From NCBI GenBank assembly GCA_028023455.1, contig JAQFVV010000254.1, positions 1,302,001 to 1,366,000 of the forward strand: 64,000 bases of DNA. The letters are read 5' to 3'. The notes under the pieces are model-generated. The model had not been told where the DNA came from. It worked only from the letters and a program-made list of their open reading frames with translations, and made no database searches. The position numbers were made by a program, and so were the translations under genes. This document shows positions 40,731 through 52,503 of this stretch, piece by piece (the first letter of the stretch is position 1; each line of letters starts with the position of its first letter). This DNA comes from Epiperipatus broadwayi. Its lineage: Eukaryota > Onychophora > Udeonychophora > Euonychophora > Peripatidae.

Positions 40731-40854
40731 AGATATATACTTGTATTCATATATATAATTATAGAATTAAACTTAGTTGGAGTGCTTTTGGTAGAAATAA
40801 CTTGATCCTCAAAGGAAATATGCCTATGTGTTTGAAAAGGAAAGTTTTTAATGA

Positions 40855-41287
40855 AGTGTTTTACCAGTTCTTACTTATGGATCTGAGACTTGGACACTTA
40901 ATAGAAGAGCAATACAGAAACTTCAGACCATTCAAAGAAGTATGGAGTAATGCATGTTGGGAGTAACAAGAAGAGATCAAAAACGCAATATATGGGTAAG
41001 AGAACAAACAGGTGTTACTGATCTCATTGAAAAAATTAAAAGACTGAAGTGGAGTTGGGCTGGACATATTGCTAAAAGAGATGATAATAGATGGACAACT
41101 GAAATCTTAAATTGGATTCCAAGAGATTGTAAAAGATCCAGAAAGAGACGACATGTGGGATGGATGGATGAAATAAGAAAGTGTGCAAGGGTAATGTGGA
41201 GAAGTTAACGATCGGAGGAGATGGATTGAACTTGGAGAGACCCCCATCCTGCAGTGGATTGATAATAGTTGATGATGATGATGATTC
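40855..41287 (+). pseudogene. RTE-type LINE reverse transcriptase C-terminus with (GAT)n tail
   Basis: After VLTYGSETWTLNRRAIQKLQ (about 40,860-40,925), one in-frame stop interrupts. The sequence continues from 40,954 with MLGVTRRDQKRNIWVREQTG, then LKWSWAGHIAKRDDNRW and RDCKRSRKRRHVGWMDEIRK (to 41,208). This is the well-known C-terminal region of endonuclease-reverse transcriptases of the RTE/Jockey-like group that is abundant in arthropod and other animal genomes. The element ends in gatgatgatgatgatt (to about 41,287), a short-repeat tail typical of RTE. The copy is 5'-truncated and non-functional. Confidence 0.85.
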
Positions 41288-41289
41288 AT

Positions 41290-41856
41290 ATATATTAAGT
41301 AATAATTGTTCTTTTTTTATTTTAATTTTATCGATAACACAACCTAAAAAACAACAACTTTCTTATCGCAATTCAGAATAATGTCGAATTAAGAATTTTA
41401 GCATTTTTGAATTCATTTGAATCTGCCCACCTCCCCCTCACACACACATGAAAGAAAAATAAGACAGCAATTTTTTTTATAACGAAATCTTTTCATTGAG
41501 ATTTTCACTTTTGTTGATATAGAAGCCACTTTTGAAATATTAATTTAACAGAATTTAGTGGAATTATTTATTTTTAAACAAAAATAAAGAATATAAAAAG
41601 CAGATACCTCAATGTAAAAAAACAGTCTTATTGAGAAATGTTTTACATAAAAATATATATTTTTTTCTAATAAAGACACTTTATAAAAATCTTTCAATAT
41701 AAATAGTTAAATTCTAAAAACTAGATTAAGGTAAAAACTTTTTTTCAACAATGGTGAGAAAAACCACACCGTCAATTCTCATCAGCAAGTCCTTAAAGAA
41801 ATTATTATAATTAGATGACGTCAATTCAACATCAACTTCATGCAGTTATATAATTG
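41290..41856. other. AT-rich spacer before the 1.05-kb repeat array
   Basis: No gene, RNA or repeat boundary is recognised here. Confidence 0.35.
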
Positions 41857-44800
41857 GTAGCTGACTTTTCAAAAATATTTGACCTTAATGACCTTTTAAT
41901 CCTATTAAGGAAGTTTATAGGGCAAATGTTTTTTAATTACCATCGCTTTTAAAACCTACGATAATTGAAAAACACGTCTTATATTGAAGTAGACAGGATA
42001 GAAAGGTAGTCTGAATCTCGTCACATAATTATTTAGAATCATTAAGAATTAAAACCACCAGAAAGTCTTAAATTTAGACAGGATTGGAAAAAAGCAGCAA
42101 ATATCCTAATTTTACTAGTTGGGGCAATCAAATTAGAAAGAACCAGAAATCGCAATACAGGTAATAAATTCGATTATATTTTTATCACTAGTACCATATT
42201 TGTTCTTTTTCAACAGGAATAAATTTTTAGTAGTAATAATTGGTAATTACTTTATTCTTTGATGTTAATAAAATATTGGTGATTTTTATTAAGTTTTGAT
42301 TTTCAAATATTTTTTAGGCTTAGTTTGTATTTTGCGTATTGTTGAAAATCGGTATGGTATATATTGTTTTTCTAATGTTTTTTTTTTCCTTATTAATAAT
42401 ATACTTATATGCATTATAAAGAAAACTATAGAATTTAAATATTTTTTCTTTAATTTTAATCCCAAGAAACAGTGAGAGATTAAAAAGATCTTTGGATTGT
42501 TTAGTAAGCATCCCCTCCCCCAATGTTACGTATCTGATTTACTAATTTTCAAGGTTTATAAAACTTATTGTATCAAAAGTAAAAATTATTTCGATTTTTG
42601 AAAAGTATAGGAAAATTTTCAAAATACTTGTTACTAAAGTTTGCACAATACTCCGAAATATTAATAATAAAATGTTTATAAAGGTATTTCATTCAATAAG
42701 ATAGTTTGAAGTAAACCGAAGTTATAGTATGAGATTTTATTACTGAATCATTATCGTTTTCATAAAATTTATCATTACATTTTTTCCGTTAATATGACCT
42801 AAAACTGGCATATTTTTCTGGGTTGCTTAAAATCCCCCAAAATATCTTTTTAAATATTTTTAACGTCTCTTACGTAAGTAGAGAAAGAGAGCGAGTCAAA
42901 AAATAATTAAAGTGTAGCTGACTTTTCAACAATATTTGACCTTAATGACCTTTTAATCCTATTAAGGAAGTCTTTATAGGGCAAATGTTTTTTAATTACC
43001 ATCGCTTTTAAAATTTACAATAATTGAAAAAAACATGTCTTATATTGAAGTAGACAGGATAGAAAGGTAGTCTGAATCTCGTCACATAATTATTTAGAAT
43101 CATTAAGAATTAAAACCACCAGAAAGTCTTAAATTTAGACAGAATTGGAAAAAAGCAGCAAATATCCTAATTTTACAAGTTGGGGCAATCAAATTAGAAA
43201 GAACCAGAAATCGCAATACAGGTAATAAATTCGATTATATTTTTATCACTAGTACCACATTTGTCCTTTTTCAACAGGAATAAATTTTTAGTAGTAATAA
43301 TTGGTAATTACTTTATTCTTTGATTTTAATGAAATATTGGTGATTTTTATTAAGTTTTGATTTTCAAATATTTTTTAGGTTTAGTTTGTATTTTGCGTAC
43401 TGTTGGAAATCGGTATGGTATATATTGTTTTTCTAATGTTTTTTTTTTTGTTATTAATAATATACTTATATGCATTATAAAGAAAACTATAGAATTTAAA
43501 TATTTTTTCTTTAATTTTAATTCCAAGAAACAGTGAGAGATTAAAAAGATCTTTGGATTGTTACGTATCTAGTTTACTAATTTGCAAGGTTTATAAAACT
43601 TATTGTATCAAAAGTAAAAATTATTTCGATTTTCGAAAAGGATAGGAAAATTTTCAAAATACTTGTTACTAAAGTTTGCATAATACTCTGAAATATTAAT
43701 AATAAAATGTTTATAAAGGTATTTCATTCAATACGATAGTTTGAAGTAAACGGAAGTTATAGTATGAGAAAAAATCTATAATTTTATTACTGAATCATTA
43801 TCGTTTTCACAAAATTTATCATTACATTTTTTTCGTTAGTATGACGTAAAACTAGCATGTTTTTCTAGGTTGCTTAAAATCTCCCAAAATATCTTTTTAA
43901 ATATTTTTAACGTCTCTTACGTAAGTAGAGAAAGAGAGCGAGTCAAAAAATAATTAAAGTGTAGCTGACTTTTCAAAAATATTTGACCTTAATGACCTTT
44001 TAATCCTATTAAGGAAGTCTTTATAGGGCAAATGTTTTTTAATTACCATCGCTTTTAAAACCTACGGTAATTGAAAAACACGTCTTATATTGCAGTAGAC
44101 AGGATAGAAAGGTAGTCTGAATCTCGTCACATAATTATTTAGAATCATTAAGAATTAAAACCACCGGAAAGTCTTAAATTTAGACAGAATTGGAAAAAAG
44201 CAGCAAATATCCTAATTTTACAAGTTGGGGCAATCAAATTAGAAAGAACCAGAAATCGTAATACAGGTAATAAATTCGATTATATTTTTATCACTAGTAC
44301 CATATTTGTTCTTTTTCAACAGGAATAAATTTTTAGTAGTAATAATTGGTAATCACTTTATTCTTTGATTTTAATGAAATATTGGTGATTTTTATTAAGT
44401 TTTGATTTTCAAATATTTTTTAGGTTTAGTTTGTATTTTGCGTACTGTTGGAAATCGGTGTGGTATATATTTTTTTCTAATGTTTTTTTTTTTTTGTTAT
44501 TAATAATATACTTATATTCATTATAAATATACAAAATTAACAAAGCGTATGCCACGCTTGAATGAGAAGCTATAAAAATACACAGAAATTATTACACGCT
44601 AAGCGCTTTCGAGGTCATTTTGCCTCATATTCATAGCGGTACTGTGAGCTGCAGAATGAAAAAATAGGGCAAGGGAAACAAAACAGTATGCAAAGCATAT
44701 GCAAATGAACTAGATAGTCCAACGTTTGGAGATGTCAAAGCAGGTATCTCGTCTATTGATGGAGTTATTATTGCCATTAATAAAATATGCCTCTCTGATC

Positions 44801-45473
44801 TTCCGCTTGATGTCATTTTTCTCAATACAGACTATTTTAGGGCTGGAAGGTTCAAACAAATGTCCTGTCTTCTTGGAATGCTCTAAAAATGTTGATGAAT
44901 TATCATTGTTTTTCATAGCTCTATTATATGTATATCTGTGTTGTGCTGTCCTGTTGATTATGCCTGCCTTGGTTTCTCCAAAATAAATGGCCCGGCAACC
45001 AGGTTGTGGGCAAGCTATGCTGTATAAAGAAAACTAGAATTTAAATATTTTTTCTTTAATTTTAATTCCAAGAAACAGTGAGATTAAAAAGATCTTTGGA
45101 TTGTTTAGTAAGCACCCCCTCCCCCAATGTTGTATCAAAAGTAAAAATTATTTCCATTTTCGAAAAGGATAGGAAAATTTTCAAAATACTTGTTTTCTAT
45201 AGTTTGCACAATACTCTGAAATATTAATAATAAAATGTTTATAAAGGTATTTCATTCAATAAGATAGTTTGAAGTAAACGGAAGTTATAGTATGAGAAAA
45301 AATCTATAATTTTATTACTAAATCATTATCGTTTTCACAAAATTTATCATTACATTTTTTCCGTTAATATGACGTAAAACTGGCATATTTTTCTGGGTTG
45401 CTTAAAATCCCCCAAAATATCTTTTCAAATATTTTTAACGCTTCTTAAAGCGAGTCAAAAAATAATTAAAGTA
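41857..45473 (+). repeat. Three tandem ~1.05-kb repeat units
   Basis: Units start at gtagctgacttttcaa at 41,857, 42,914 and 43,961 (periods 1,057 and 1,047). The third continues to about 45,473 because it contains a 495-bp insertion. The units are nearly identical, differing by point changes and small indels. For example, unit 2 lacks ~27 bp around the tcccctcccccaatg stretch seen in units 1 and 3. Each unit has an intron-like segment: cag/gtaataaattcgat ... ttctttttcaacag, about 60 bp. It is preceded by an open stretch encoding SLKFRQDWKKAANILILLVG. No function is assigned. Confidence 0.9.
44528..45022 (-). mobile_element. 5'-truncated Penelope-like insertion in the third repeat unit
   Basis: Comparison with units 1 and 2 shows a foreign 495-bp segment flanked by tataaa at 44,522-44,527 and 45,023-45,028. 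On the minus strand it reads SIACPQPGCRAIYFGETKAG, then STFLEHSKKTGHLFEP and CIEKNDIKRKIREAYFI, a complete GIY-YIG nuclease core (C..C..IYFGE..., H..TGH, RKIREA). It ends with a block containing gacctcgaaagcgcttagcg. This is the 3' portion of a Penelope-like element of a different subfamily from that at 24 kb. The short target duplication supports direct retroposition. Confidence 0.88.
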
Positions 45474-46037
45474 TATGTTAAAAACTATAAGTAGATAGAG
45501 TCAAAATATAATTAAATTATTTAAAAAGGCCTTCTTTGAGATTTGAGCAACCCAGAAATTCTAAGTATACTGAGTTCACCTTATATTATCAATAAAAAAA
45601 AATTAATCATAAACATTCAATAATACAATTATAATTTATTTCTTCAAACAATTATTTTAATATCTCTATGTTTTTGTTAATAAATAAATTTTGCTAAAAA
45701 TGGAGATACATTATTGGATAAATTTAAAATGGACTTGTTTTCAAAAATTTGTAAACATTTCTAGATTTCAGGCAAGCTTAATTTTTATTATATAATTTTG
45801 CTAATCGGATTTTTATTTTTCTTTAATTCAGTATTGAAATTTTTGACATTTGGAAAAATGAAAACAAAAGAAAAAAAAAACAAAATAAGGAAACTTAATG
45901 TATAAATAAAATTTACTTCACTTTCGCCACTTCCAATCAAATTTTTTTTAACAAAAAGTACAAGGGTTGCCGTTAAGTTAAAAGTTTGAAAAAAAAAAGA
46001 AAACAATCACAATGTGTTGGACTATTTCCATTAACTA
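45474..46037. other. AT-rich spacer
   Basis: No long frame, RNA gene or repeat is seen. The short minus-strand open frame at 45,788-46,006 is F/L/K-rich translation of AT-rich DNA. Confidence 0.35.
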
Positions 46038-46289
46038 TCATTAAATGTTGAATGTCTAAAAAATGTTTAAATTTTATTTCAATTTTTGAAATACAAACAA
46101 TAGTTAGTAATAATTTACACAGAAAACTCAGGTTAGTAGAATACACAGGGCTTTTGGTTAGTATATTCTTCGCTTTTCTTTAAGTGTTGTTAATTAAACA
46201 GTTGTCTTTGAATGTTATTATTAAAAGTTGTTTGTATTTAGAAAAGTTTAAATAAAGTTTAAATTTTAATAGACATTCAACATTTAATG
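46038..46289. repeat. Foldback repeat, ~62-bp arms
   Basis: The left arm 46,038-46,100 (cattaaatgttgaatgtcta ...) pairs with the right arm 46,228-46,289 (... tagacattcaacatttaatg) with modest mismatch. The ~127-bp loop has no coding sequence. The form is that of a MITE, but no clear target duplication is seen. Confidence 0.65.
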
Positions 46290-47715
46290 CTAAATGATGT
46301 AAATACTTCAGCATATTATGACATCTAAATAAAACAAGGCCAGTTTTAATTCAGTTTGAAAAATACCTAAAAAATTAATTTGATTAAAGATTCAAACCTA
46401 GATAAATTAACAATAGAAAAAAAAAATTAAAAAAGATTTCCGTTTTAATCTACTAAAAATAGATTTATGTAATCAGTAGATTAATTAAAAAATAATAATA
46501 ATAATCGGAGAAACTAATTTTAAATGATAATTAAATTGAAAAATCCAGTAATTATTTCAGGATTTTATAAAAGATAGCAGAAATTTTAAATGGACTTCGA
46601 TTCTGAAGGTAGACCGCTGTATTATTTAAAAATATATTTCTTTATACGAATGTTTGTAAATTTGTTTGCTAAATAATTACTGAGAATCTGCATAACAAAA
46701 ATTAATTAGATCTATAAGGTCTCGTATGAAATAAAAATTTCTAAACGTGAACAATTGATTTCAATTTGTTCTTATCCTTTGAGGTGAGACAAAAAGACTT
46801 TGTTCACAGATTATCGAAATTTAAAAAAGCTCACAGATTATTGAAATTTAAATTTCGCATATTACTGATATGTTTTCTATTAGAGGGTACGTTTATTGAT
46901 TAAGTTGAATTTATACATTCACATTCTGTTATGTGCGCACTCGTGCAATAAAATCGATCTTTAGAATGTATACGTTTTTAAGGACATTATTTTATCTTGA
47001 CGATTTTCGTTTTTATTATGCATTTGAAATACAGATTGGAATATCTATTAATTAATAGTAAAATGTGCGTTTTAAATTATTACTTAAGTTGACATATGTC
47101 TAAAACCAGTTAAATAATAAAGCAGAAATAAATTAAAACATTAATTGAATAATGAAAGAGAATAAACTAAAGTAATATTTGATTTCGTAGGAATTCGATT
47201 GTCAATAGCTGATTAATAATCGAATTATAGAAAGATCCAGTGTTTTAATAAAACCTAACAGATAATAAAAAATCTTCCACTTGGATAAAGATGAAACAGA
47301 TTATTCCAGAAAACAAAAGACAAAGAAAACTAAGCAGGAGGAAAAAAGAAAGCAATATCTTTATTCTTCATTCCTCGTGTGCTCGCTCAAATTTGTTTCC
47401 AAACCCAGGATCTCGGCTCCTGAAGGTAATCAAGCTGACTAGGGATCAAACAGATCGCCCCGATCTTATTATAATTTATAAACGCCTCTAGCGCTCACCG
47501 AACTAAACATTTGCCAGACTTAAGTAAATAGCAATTTAATTATTCATTAATAGTGCGATTAAGCAGGGGACTTTAATCATGAGGATATTGACATTATATT
47601 GATTTATTATTATAATCTACCGTATAGTGTATAACTAACTATATGTGTACTATATATATTATTAGAATATTATTGTCTTGTATTAAATGACGATCTATTA
47701 TCGGCCTCAGGGTGG
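46290..47715. other. AT-rich stretch with one possible tRNA-like patch
   Basis: The only unusual part is a GC-richer patch at 47,385-47,470. Its minus strand contains gagatcctgggtttggaaac, which resembles a tRNA T-arm region. Box A is not convincing. The short open frame at 47,291-47,491 crosses it and is not considered a gene. Confidence 0.3.
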
Positions 47716-47719
47716 CCTT

Positions 47720-48010
47720 TGAGCGTTCCATCTTCAGATTTTCAATTGGATGGATGGTGGAAGAATTTGAGGATGGAGTGTAGTGAAGCCTATCCATTAA
47801 AGTTTGAAGATTGGTTATCTTAATATATATCTGAGCACTTATTGCATATATGTGTGATGATAATGTGGACCAATTGATGAGTGCTAGTTTAGCACGAAAT
47901 ACGAATATTGGTGATTATTTATCTTTTCGACATGCATGTGTTCAAGTGTATCAGTAGTATGAGATAGAGTGGAGAGTTGTGGGTCAAGTGAAAGTCTGTA
48001 CTCATTTATG
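47720..48010 (-). repeat. SSVGPD repeat, copy 7
   Basis: In reverse complement it runs from tgagtacagactttcacttg through the caccaatattcgtatttcgt and ctcatcaattggtccacat blocks to aaaatctgaagatggaacgc. It matches copies 1 and 5 in order over about 290 bp, so this is one of the more complete copies. 48,015-48,580 holds nothing recognisable. Confidence 0.75.
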
Positions 48011-48689
48011 CTATATAATACATATATTGATATAGGTATATAATAAGCCTGTATCTCGGTCATTAAAATTAGTCATAAAATTGATCTGCAGTGAGATTAT
48101 TTAGTTATTTGAGAAACGGAATAATTTTAGAAATCACTTGCTAGTCTTGAGATAAAGTTAACATCAAGACATAACACAGATATTTTTTGGAACATATCTA
48201 ATAATAAGTAAAATAGTGCAGAATTAAGCAAGCATTTTAATTTTTGATTGGATTCGAATTTTTTTCCAGGATAAATCAAAGAACTAATTTACCCGCCGAT
48301 GCTATGACACTTAAAAAAAAAAAAAAGAACTAATTTGTTTTGTATAAAGTAATTTTATAAATGAATTGTTTAAGTGTTCTTGTCAAACACAGATTAACTA
48401 GATAAAAGACAACAATATTATGGTTCAAATTTGCTAAGCCTTTAAAATTATTTATTTCTGCAACAGGGATTTAGAGATGCTTTATAGACTAGATATATAT
48501 AATAAACACCATTTAATAAAATATATCTGATGGGGATATTTCAATAAGATTAACTGGGTGAAAAAATATATAGTAATGATCATGTGCTTATAGTAGCTAC
48601 AATTATTTCATGTAATAATATCACATGGTTGTACTATGGTTTACTCTTACACATAATGACTACATACCAAACAATTATTCTTTACATTT

Positions 48690-49459
48690 ATTTCTTTAGA
48701 TTTTTGGTGATTAGACACATAAAGACTAATTGTTTGATATGCAATCATTATATTAAGATTAAAGAGTTAAGGTCTATAATTAAAGCTGATAGCTATGAAT
48801 ATGTATCTCATATAGTAACTGCTTTAAGAAATTACTGTTATAGAAATAAGGGATTAAATAATTGTAATCTTTTTCAAAAAGGTCAATTTTATAAAGATTA
48901 TTTGAATGTTGGCTACTCTGATAAATTTGCTATAAGTATTTTATTTAATAGTAATATTTGTAATAATGTAAAGGATAAAGAAAAACATAATTTTATTTCT
49001 TTGCCATTTAAATAATTTTCTTATAGAATTGTATGTAAAAATAGTAATTTGTTTGGAAATAAGAAAATTGCTTAGAGAAGGAGTATTACTTTGAATAATT
49101 TATTAAATAATACAAAGGAAATTTTTGATAGACTATTCCTGGAATAGTGTATACTATCCCTTTTTTGTAAGAAAGTATGTGTAGGGCAGAGTAGTTTGAA
49201 CTTAAATGAAAAAATAAAAATTCCTAAAAGTAGGATTATAAATAAATATCTCAGTTCTGCTTTATATATTCATGAAAAAGATACAGACCACACTATTAGT
49301 TTTGATGGGCTAAGAGTCTTCTTTGAGAGAAATGAATTAAAAAGAATTAACAAATCTTTATTATTAAAAATTTATAATTCTGAAGCAAGTAACTTATTTA
49401 AAAGTTTTTTTAATGTTAAGAGGGTATGGGATGTAAATGGAATTGTGGGCAATATTTAG
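48690..49459 (+). pseudogene. Penelope-like polymerase C-terminus and GIY-YIG endonuclease relic
   Basis: The upstream part (to 49,015) reads NLFQKGQFYKDYLNVGYSDK and ends HNFISLPFK, resembling the RT thumb-to-linker region of Penelope polymerases (FLKxVFLxNGYPxxFI then xxLPY). After a stop and frameshifts comes the nuclease. The GVYxI/CxxC core is damaged (about 49,160), but VCVGQSSLNLNEKIKIPKSR, SSALYIHEKDTDHTISFDGL and an ERNELKRINKSLLLKIYNSE helix are readable at 49,170-49,400. The order polymerase-linker-GIY-YIG is diagnostic of Penelope-like elements. The Met at 48,584 is upstream noise and not a true start. Confidence 0.65.
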
Positions 49460-49878
49460 TTTAAATATGTTATTTTATAATTCTTTACAATTGAGGTCTG
49501 CTTGTCATAGTAAAATCACAGGTTTTGTTTTAAAGTTTATATTTTTTGGGTAGTCTGGTTGAGTTGTGAATTTGGGGTAATTTTGATTATTTTATAGACT
49601 AGTTTAGCTTTAGGCTTTTAATGTTTATTTATATATTAAACACCCAACAGCTATATTGTTTTAGCCACACCTCTTTTAAATAGAAAAGCTTAAATTTTGC
49701 AGCCTATTCAAAAGGAATATGCATTATTTTACTTCATATGTCTGTTTACATGAATATAATCTCTTCATTTTTATTCTTCATTATAGTAACAATCCATGGA
49801 AATATTTAATTCAAAATATATATATTGAATTAAATGTTTATATGGATTTTATTATATAGATATCAGATAATATCCATT

Positions 49879-50085
49879 AAATAGAGAAATACTTTAACTT
49901 TTGATGTTACTAAGACACTATCAATTACTACTAATTGACAATTCCTGAGACAAAGCAAGTTATTCTCATAATAGCTATTTTGTTGGGGGTTTTTAAAGCA
50001 AAAGGGAATCTGCCTCATGAATTGTCAATTATTAATAATGGATTGTTTCTTAGTAACATTAAAAGTTGAAGTGTTTCTCTATTTA
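49879..50085. repeat. Foldback repeat, ~70-bp arms
   Basis: The left arm 49,879-49,950 and right arm 50,015-50,085 are reverse complements with a few mismatches (blocks aaatagagaaa, acttttgatgttactaag and attgacaattc). The ~64-bp loop contains a gttgggggtttttaaagc stretch. It is probably a MITE. 49,460-49,878 is AT-rich with no feature. Confidence 0.7.
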
Positions 50086-50159
50086 TAGTTATTACCTTTT
50101 CACCTCTATATAATAGCAATTAACTAGACCGGCTCTTACATTTTATATTGCAAAAAATC

Positions 50160-50285
50160 CATGCTTCTAGAGAGTGTAATATCAATTGATGCAGAAAGGT
50201 TTGGCACTACAGTATGAAGAGCTTCCCACTATCATTGACAGCATGTGTAATCATATGAAATGATGATCATGTGATGTTTTGATAG
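50160..50285 (-). repeat. MITE-like repeat, copy 3 (diverged)
   Basis: The sequence atcaattgatgcagaaaggt leads to gtatgaagagc and ends atgatgatcatgtgatgttt. This is collinear in reverse with the family copies at 53,483 and 60,063. 50,290-51,370 holds no recognisable gene. Confidence 0.45.
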
Positions 50286-51374
50286 CTTCTAAAAAGTGCA
50301 ATAAATTCAGGTTTGAGTTGAACAGACTTTTAATGCTTTTGTTTTTCAATCTACCATTGCATAAAGACACTTCAATTATAAAGACACTTTTTTTTATTTT
50401 ATAATTTTTAGGAATGGAGAAACAACTTTAAAAAATCTTTATTACCATGTAGTTTAAAAATTTAATCCAGGGCTTGATTTCTATATTTTGAATTATATGG
50501 AGCTTCTCTATATACAAAATAACTGATGGTATGCATACATTTGTGACAAACTTAGTTGAGGCTCAATAATAAAATACAGGACATTGTAAATTGTCATTTC
50601 CAATTACTCAATCTGGAAGTTGTAATTAGTGAACATCTTTTCAAAGTCACTGTTAGAACTGTGACATAATGTCTTCTTTACAAACATCATTTATATGAAC
50701 CAGATACATTTGCCCAACATGAACCTTATCTGTAGTAATGCAAGAATGCAATTAAATTCTTCAAAGCTTTTATATGCTATATTCAGTTCATTTTTCAGAG
50801 ATAACATATACATCATCTTCCACTTTTAACTAAGATCTGAGTGATTTGGTAAGTAAATAATCTGATAAATATGTGGGAAGGGGGACTTTCCTCTTAGTGG
50901 TCATTTTAAGGATCATTAGACTATATTAGTGGCTAAAATTTCTTCAGTTGTCTATGCTTAATGCAGTTTAGATTTCTGTGCAATTTCAAACCTTGAATAT
51001 TTTTTATGTTAAGAACATTTAGTTCTCTGCCTTTTTTGGTAAATGTGGACAAACTAAGTTTATTTCAAAACTTTAAAATGTCAAAAAAAACAAAAAACAT
51101 TTTCTTTATTTTTGTTTTGAAATTAATTTCAACCAAGTTCTACTTTAAGCTTTAAAACAATGTTTTAGGATAATAGTAATATTTCATATTAAAAAAAATT
51201 AAGATTTTAATTATTGTATTTTAATATCAGTTATACTTCACTTTTATGAAATGTAATAAAACATATTCATAGCCGGTGAATGTTATAAGATATTGGAAAA
51301 GATGTAAGAATTTGTATAATGTATAATAGAATATATTTAAATTTATATAAAATAGAAGTGTGTTATTAGACTCA

Positions 51375-52030
51375 GAGAATTCATTTTCTGGAAAGGGGGG
51401 GGTTGAATCTTTACAGTTGATGGAGTGTGCAGAGTTAGCTGGAGTTGTCTCTCTCAATATATTGAATGGCTGCAGAGAACAGAGTGAACAGATGTCCTGT
51501 CGATTTCTGCTGCTCAAAAAAGACCCTACACTCTGGCTTGAATGTCTGGCTTGAATGTAGCTTTTTTGTATTCATATTGGTGCTGTGACACTGGTAGGGA
51601 CAAAAATGCCCAGACTTCTCCAAAATAAATAGATTTTCTTCCTCTCTGGGGTCATTGTATTCTATATACTATGCAGGACACTTACTGTCTCACTTTTCAC
51701 ATTCCCCCTTGTCTACCAACAGACTTGAACAATTCAAAGGACAGACTTGAACCTGATCTCACCCCTTGCATGGTATATGGAATCCAATGTCTCCAGACAG
51801 AATACAAATCTATTTATTACAGGGAATATCAGACATCTTTCTTCACATGAGTATCACAGCACCAATATGAATACAAAAAAGCTGCAGCCAAGCTGGAGTG
51901 TGGCTGTCTTTTTTGAGCATCAGAAATCCACAGGACATCTCTTCTTCTTGCCTTATGCAGCCATTCAGTATAGCAAGAAAGATGACTCCAGGTGGAAGAT
52001 TAGAGAGGCATACCTTATAGCTGTTTTACA
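51375..52030. mobile_element. Second head-to-head pair of Penelope GIY-YIG relics
   Basis: On the minus strand (51,375-51,680), fragments read IYLF and FGEV, then VSQHQYEYKKA and FFEQQKSTGHLFTLFSAAIQ. On the plus strand (51,720-52,030), fragments read VYGIQCLQTEYKSIYYREYQ, VSQHQYEYKKA, FFEHQKSTGHLFFLPYAAIQ and WKIREAYLI. The pairs H..STGHLF and KIREAYLI and the upstream C...IY.GE core match the subfamily inserted at 44,528-45,022. Each copy has frameshifts. The two nuclease-coding ends face away from a ~40-100-bp centre. Confidence 0.75.
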
Positions 52031-52374
52031 TAAATTTAAATATTCTCTGTTATACATATAAACTTATATATTTTTTCTACTACTTTATAACATTCTCCAG
52101 CTATTAATGTGGGAGCAGTGTAATGAACTCTTGAAAGCATTTAGACTTAGTTTTGTTTTTGTTTTTCAAATTCATAAACTTCTTTTCAGCTGAGTCTTAG
52201 CACACTATTTAAATTTTAATACATAAACACATACAGTAATATATCAGATATTGCATTTGTTATCTGGAATTATGTAAATTTGTATAATTTATAGTTTTTT
52301 TACATGTTCTATCACAATAAAAATTATGTACTTTATTGTATTGACTTGTATATATTTTTATCTTATTGATTTAG

Positions 52375-52503
52375 ACCCTTCAAGTTTTTCAGTTCATCAA
52401 ATTATTTAGAGAACTCAATGGATATTCAAGCAGTATGGAACGAATTGGAGTCAGTTATTAATAATTATACAGGAAATGAAAGAAAAACTAAAAAAGTTAA
52501 TAG
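52375..52503 (+). CDS. Internal exon A of an unidentified host gene
   Basis: The exon is preceded by an acceptor-like tttatcttattgatttag and followed by the donor gtaattgg. It is 129 bp: one leading base, 42 codons (PFKFFSSSNYLENS then MDIQAVWNELESVINNYTGN to KKVN) and two trailing bases, so it ends in phase 2. The frame has no stop. An ATG at residue 15 could instead be the start codon if the upstream acceptor is not used. Together with exon B, the joined codon is AG|A (Arg). No domain is recognised. The rest of the gene was not found in the window. Confidence 0.6.

Noticed and set aside
44726-44986. An 86-residue plus-strand frame
   Set aside because: It is antisense to the Penelope GIY-YIG nuclease, which gives the recognisable motifs.
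47385-47470. A tRNA gene on the minus strand
   Set aside because: A T-arm-like gatcctgggtttggaaac exists, but box A and the acceptor stem cannot be drawn.
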